DNA of 64,000 nt. Source: Larix kaempferi (lineage: Eukaryota > Streptophyta > Pinopsida > Pinales > Pinaceae). Made by a program: the position numbers and the translations under genes. Within the stretch, counting starts at the first letter, position 1. Each line of letters begins with the position of its first letter. Below the pieces are notes generated by a model. The model ran no database searches, had not been told where the DNA came from, and was given only the letters and a program-made list of their open reading frames with translations. The stretch lies in NCBI GenBank assembly GCA_027924585.1, contig BSBM01000047.1, positions 22,011,501 through 22,075,500 of the forward strand, written 5' to 3'. Of this stretch, positions 61,130 through 64,000 are shown in pieces.

Positions 61130-64000
61130 TGTAACATCCCCTACTACAATTCAGTCAGTATTTATGGAAGTTTTTTTTTTTTTAATTTTTTCCAATAGTA
61201 CTACTTAGATTTTTGGCTATACTCATAAGAAACTTTGATAGTTTGCTTCATTGCTTGCTCAATATTTAAATTACCCCTATAACACTTTATTTTGTTACTC
61301 CTACTAACTCTTAGTCCACATTCCATCGATAGCAAGCTACCAATGTAAACAAGTAAGGTTTTCACAATCCCTTTATCTCCTTCGAACGATTACATATAAG
61401 TGAACTTCATAATAGTGATATGCTTCTATAGAAAATCTCTTTAATAAACCCATACTGTATAGGAACACTAGTTTATTTGAATCATTCAACACATTATTGT
61501 AAAACATGAATATACTTAAAACACAACATACCTTTCATGATTAATACAAAGATTATCTATAACTCATGTCTTACCAATCACCTAGTCAAGTATTGAAGTA
61601 AACGACAACACCATCACAATATCTTAGGACAATTTAATCAAGTAAGGACACATTAGAAGGAGACACCAATTTCACGTGGTTCACCCAACTCTTTGGGATA
61701 CGTCCACCAACCGTTGTTGCATCATGTAATATTTATCCAAAGAATTACATCCTCGCAACTTCATTGTTGCTCTTACAGCTTATCTCACTGAGATTATTTT
61801 TCTTTTGCGACATTCGTCGATGTAACTTACACCTTCACAGAGAACTTTCTCTATATTTATTATGTCTCCACAAGCTCTGGCCTTAGTACAAATCCCACAC
61901 CATTAGTGCAGTTTATAACTACAGCCAGCATAGATATCTTACAGGTTCTACTTTCGAATATTCGTATAAAAAAAAAATTATCACTTAGCCGCAGATGTCT
62001 GCCAATTCAGATCTAAGAGAAAAGTATCACTTAGCAGCAGATATGACATCTTAAATATTTCTTTTAACATTATCATTTTCAAATAAAAATAAAACAATTC
62101 TCATGACTCATTTCCGGTTTCATTCCACCACAATAACAACCATTCTCAAGATTTCTTCTGACTTTATAATTATCAAAATAGAAATATTTGAAAGCAGGAT
62201 TTATAGTTTCCATCACAACACATACATATCTATTCTAATGGTTGGGAAACATAATCTATAAATTAATAACTACTAAGCACAGGCGACCGCATGAAAACAA
62301 TGGTCAACAGCCGAGGTGTTGGGATGAAGTATGGGATACCTCTTCCGAGCACAAGTGGGACAGGTATCCCGTGATTCATGCCTCCATCAGGGCGATTGCC
62401 AAATTTCAATCAATTACCAATAGAATATAGAACTAACTGGAAGTCGACAATTTATGAAATAAATGCTAAATGACTGTGGCATACATTCGTTGATTACGCC
62501 TTACTCAACAAATTGCATGGTTACGTTGGAGATCCATAAGTCATAAGTAATTGACAGTTATAAAATAAATGGTGAATGACTGTGGTATACATTCATGAGT
62601 TACGCGTTAAACAAATACACTGCAATACTCTACAGGTGGTCAATCAGTCGTATAATCAATACTAACTTGACTGTCGGATACATGTAAAACTTATGGGGAA
62701 CAACACACGGACGCCTCCTTATACACATAATACAAACGATCTAATGATCAAATCATGAATGAGAATGCATGATGGGGACAGATTTACAATGTCTTCATCC
62801 TGAACAGAGTACAGGACTTCTATTGCCAGGAAGGTAATTGAAGGTGCAATTGAGACTGATCCAATGTTTCTTCATTAGAAATAGAGTGTAAACTTCTATT
62901 AACAGAAAATATGGCTCAGAAATGTATATGAGAATAGATCTACCCAATTCGACAATCAAAATAGAGCACTAAGATTTCTATTGATAAAAATATGGCTCAG
63001 AAATTTATATGAGAATAGATCTACCCAATTCGACAATCAGAACAGAGCACTAAGATTTCTATTGATAGAAATATGGCTCAGCAATTTATATGAGAATAGA
63101 TCTACCCAATTCGACAATCAGAACAGAGCACTAAGATTTCTATTGACAAAAATATGGCTCAGAAATTTATATGAGAATAGATCTACCCAATTCGACAATC
63201 AGAACAGAGCACTAAGATTTGTATTGACAGAAATATGGCTCAGAAATTTATATGAGAATAGATCTACGCCGAGAGCTATACAATTCGATTTTGAAGGCAT
63301 TTAGTCAAACAGGGGAGTAATGTACATACGCAGAGAGCTTTACAATATGAGTTTCAAGGCATTTGTAAAGCCAAAAAATGGATCTTGTTACCCACAACCT
63401 ACATTTATTACTCTAAGATAGAGGTATAATAATTGTAGAACAGAACTGAAATCGCATGGCTTTGTAAAGCCTGAAAATAACTCTTACTACCCTCGATCTA
63501 CTTCATTATTCAAAGATAGAGATACAAAAGATATAGCACGGAACTGGAATGGCATGGGTTGGTAAAGCCTGAAAATAAATCTTACAAGGGTTTCACCATT
63601 ACGCACGGTCTCTCAATCGAGATCCATATGCAAACGCAGAAGTAAAACATGAATTAACTGTGAATATTTAAAAACACGTTTCAGTCAAACATGAACATCA
63701 ACACTAAGTTCGACATACAACAAACAACACTGGGATCGACACCCAAGGCCGCCCCTTCCAATTATGTTCGTCCACGGTGCCCTAACACTCTATCAAAATA
63801 TTGACATGCAGGCAGAGTTTGCAATGTATTGACAATGCAGAATATTGAAATCTTAAATAAATTGGAAATGACAGCGTAGGTATGAGTTAGAGGTTACTGC
63901 GTTTGGTAGACCGATACTGCTGCAGAAAAAGGTAAACAAATAGCGATCTCCAGGGTATTTCCCTTCCATGGCCGTGTAATTCCCCCTTATAACGAAACTT
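61130..64000 (-). repeat. element A 5' LTR, truncated by the window edge
   Basis: Homologous to 43474-46348 with about 1.5% differences, mostly transitions. It carries the same 81-bp tandem repeat at 62913-63269, so the repeat was present when A inserted. The outer end and target duplication lie beyond 64000 (the left flank is ACAAG at 43469-43473). Confidence 0.88.

Larger units (their letters stand above)
43474..64000 (-). mobile_element. element A: large minus-strand LTR retrotransposon, runs off the right edge
   Basis: Homologous long repeats begin TGTAACATCCCCTACTAC at 43474 and 61130. A reverse-complement primer-binding site (61116-61127) lies two bases left of the right copy. The element is therefore on the minus strand: the right copy is the 5' LTR and the left copy the 3' LTR. 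The interior is split by element B. No gag or pol motifs are visible in the remaining interior, so A looks non-autonomous (LARD-like). The base count of A without B is at least 9.3 kb. Confidence 0.85.

Overview
This looks like nuclear DNA from a seed plant with a large, repeat-rich genome. A gymnosperm is my guess, not a proof. Almost nothing in the window is an intact host gene. It is a layered stack of transposable elements in AT-rich sequence with microsatellites. The clearest host-type gene is a tRNA-Arg(TCG) at 39632-39705.

Layout, left to right. 1-5069 is the 3' part of a plus-strand Ty3/gypsy-type LTR element (decayed reading frame with 180-bp in-frame repeats, purine tract, 2.1-kb LTR). 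It interrupts an old Ty1/copia LTR, whose remainder is 5070-5529. 6565-12207 is a complete but dead Ty1/copia element with two 647-bp LTRs, primer-binding site, purine tract and near-perfect 5-bp target duplication. 12600-12879 is a 280-bp palindrome with no spacer. 16198-20725 is a 3'-truncated Ty3/gypsy element whose LTR promoter region is duplicated around a CA/CG tract. 22763-24182 is a retroposed sequence with a 14-bp target duplication and an A-rich end. 24222-34206 holds CACTA (En/Spm) material: a minus-strand TNP2 remnant, a minus-strand SET-like domain, two arrays of a GCACYRRTGC-like motif around a small plus-strand gene, and a decayed CACTA terminus that cuts a LINE ORF1 (DUF4283) remnant. 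36300-37260 is a minus-strand gypsy gag/RT remnant. 39632-40545 has the tRNA gene, a SINE with an 18-bp target duplication, and a second tRNA-like repeat.

43474-64000 is one large nested structure. Element A is minus-strand, with long LTRs at 43474 and 61130; the right one runs off the window. Element B (46896-58055) is inserted in A with a perfect TAGAT duplication. B's two LTRs have the same length (2396 bp) and I see no differences between them, so it is very young. Neither A nor B shows gag-pol, so both look like non-autonomous large retrotransposon derivatives.

The most notable finding is inside B: a GC-richer insert (about 52600-54900), antisense to the retroelement, carrying a start codon and about 50 codons that match the N-terminal Clp-N segment of the SMAX1/SMXL/D53 family (karrikin and strigolactone signalling repressors). 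Two diverged direct repeats with plant promoter-like features bracket it. This is a captured gene fragment in a very recently active retroelement.
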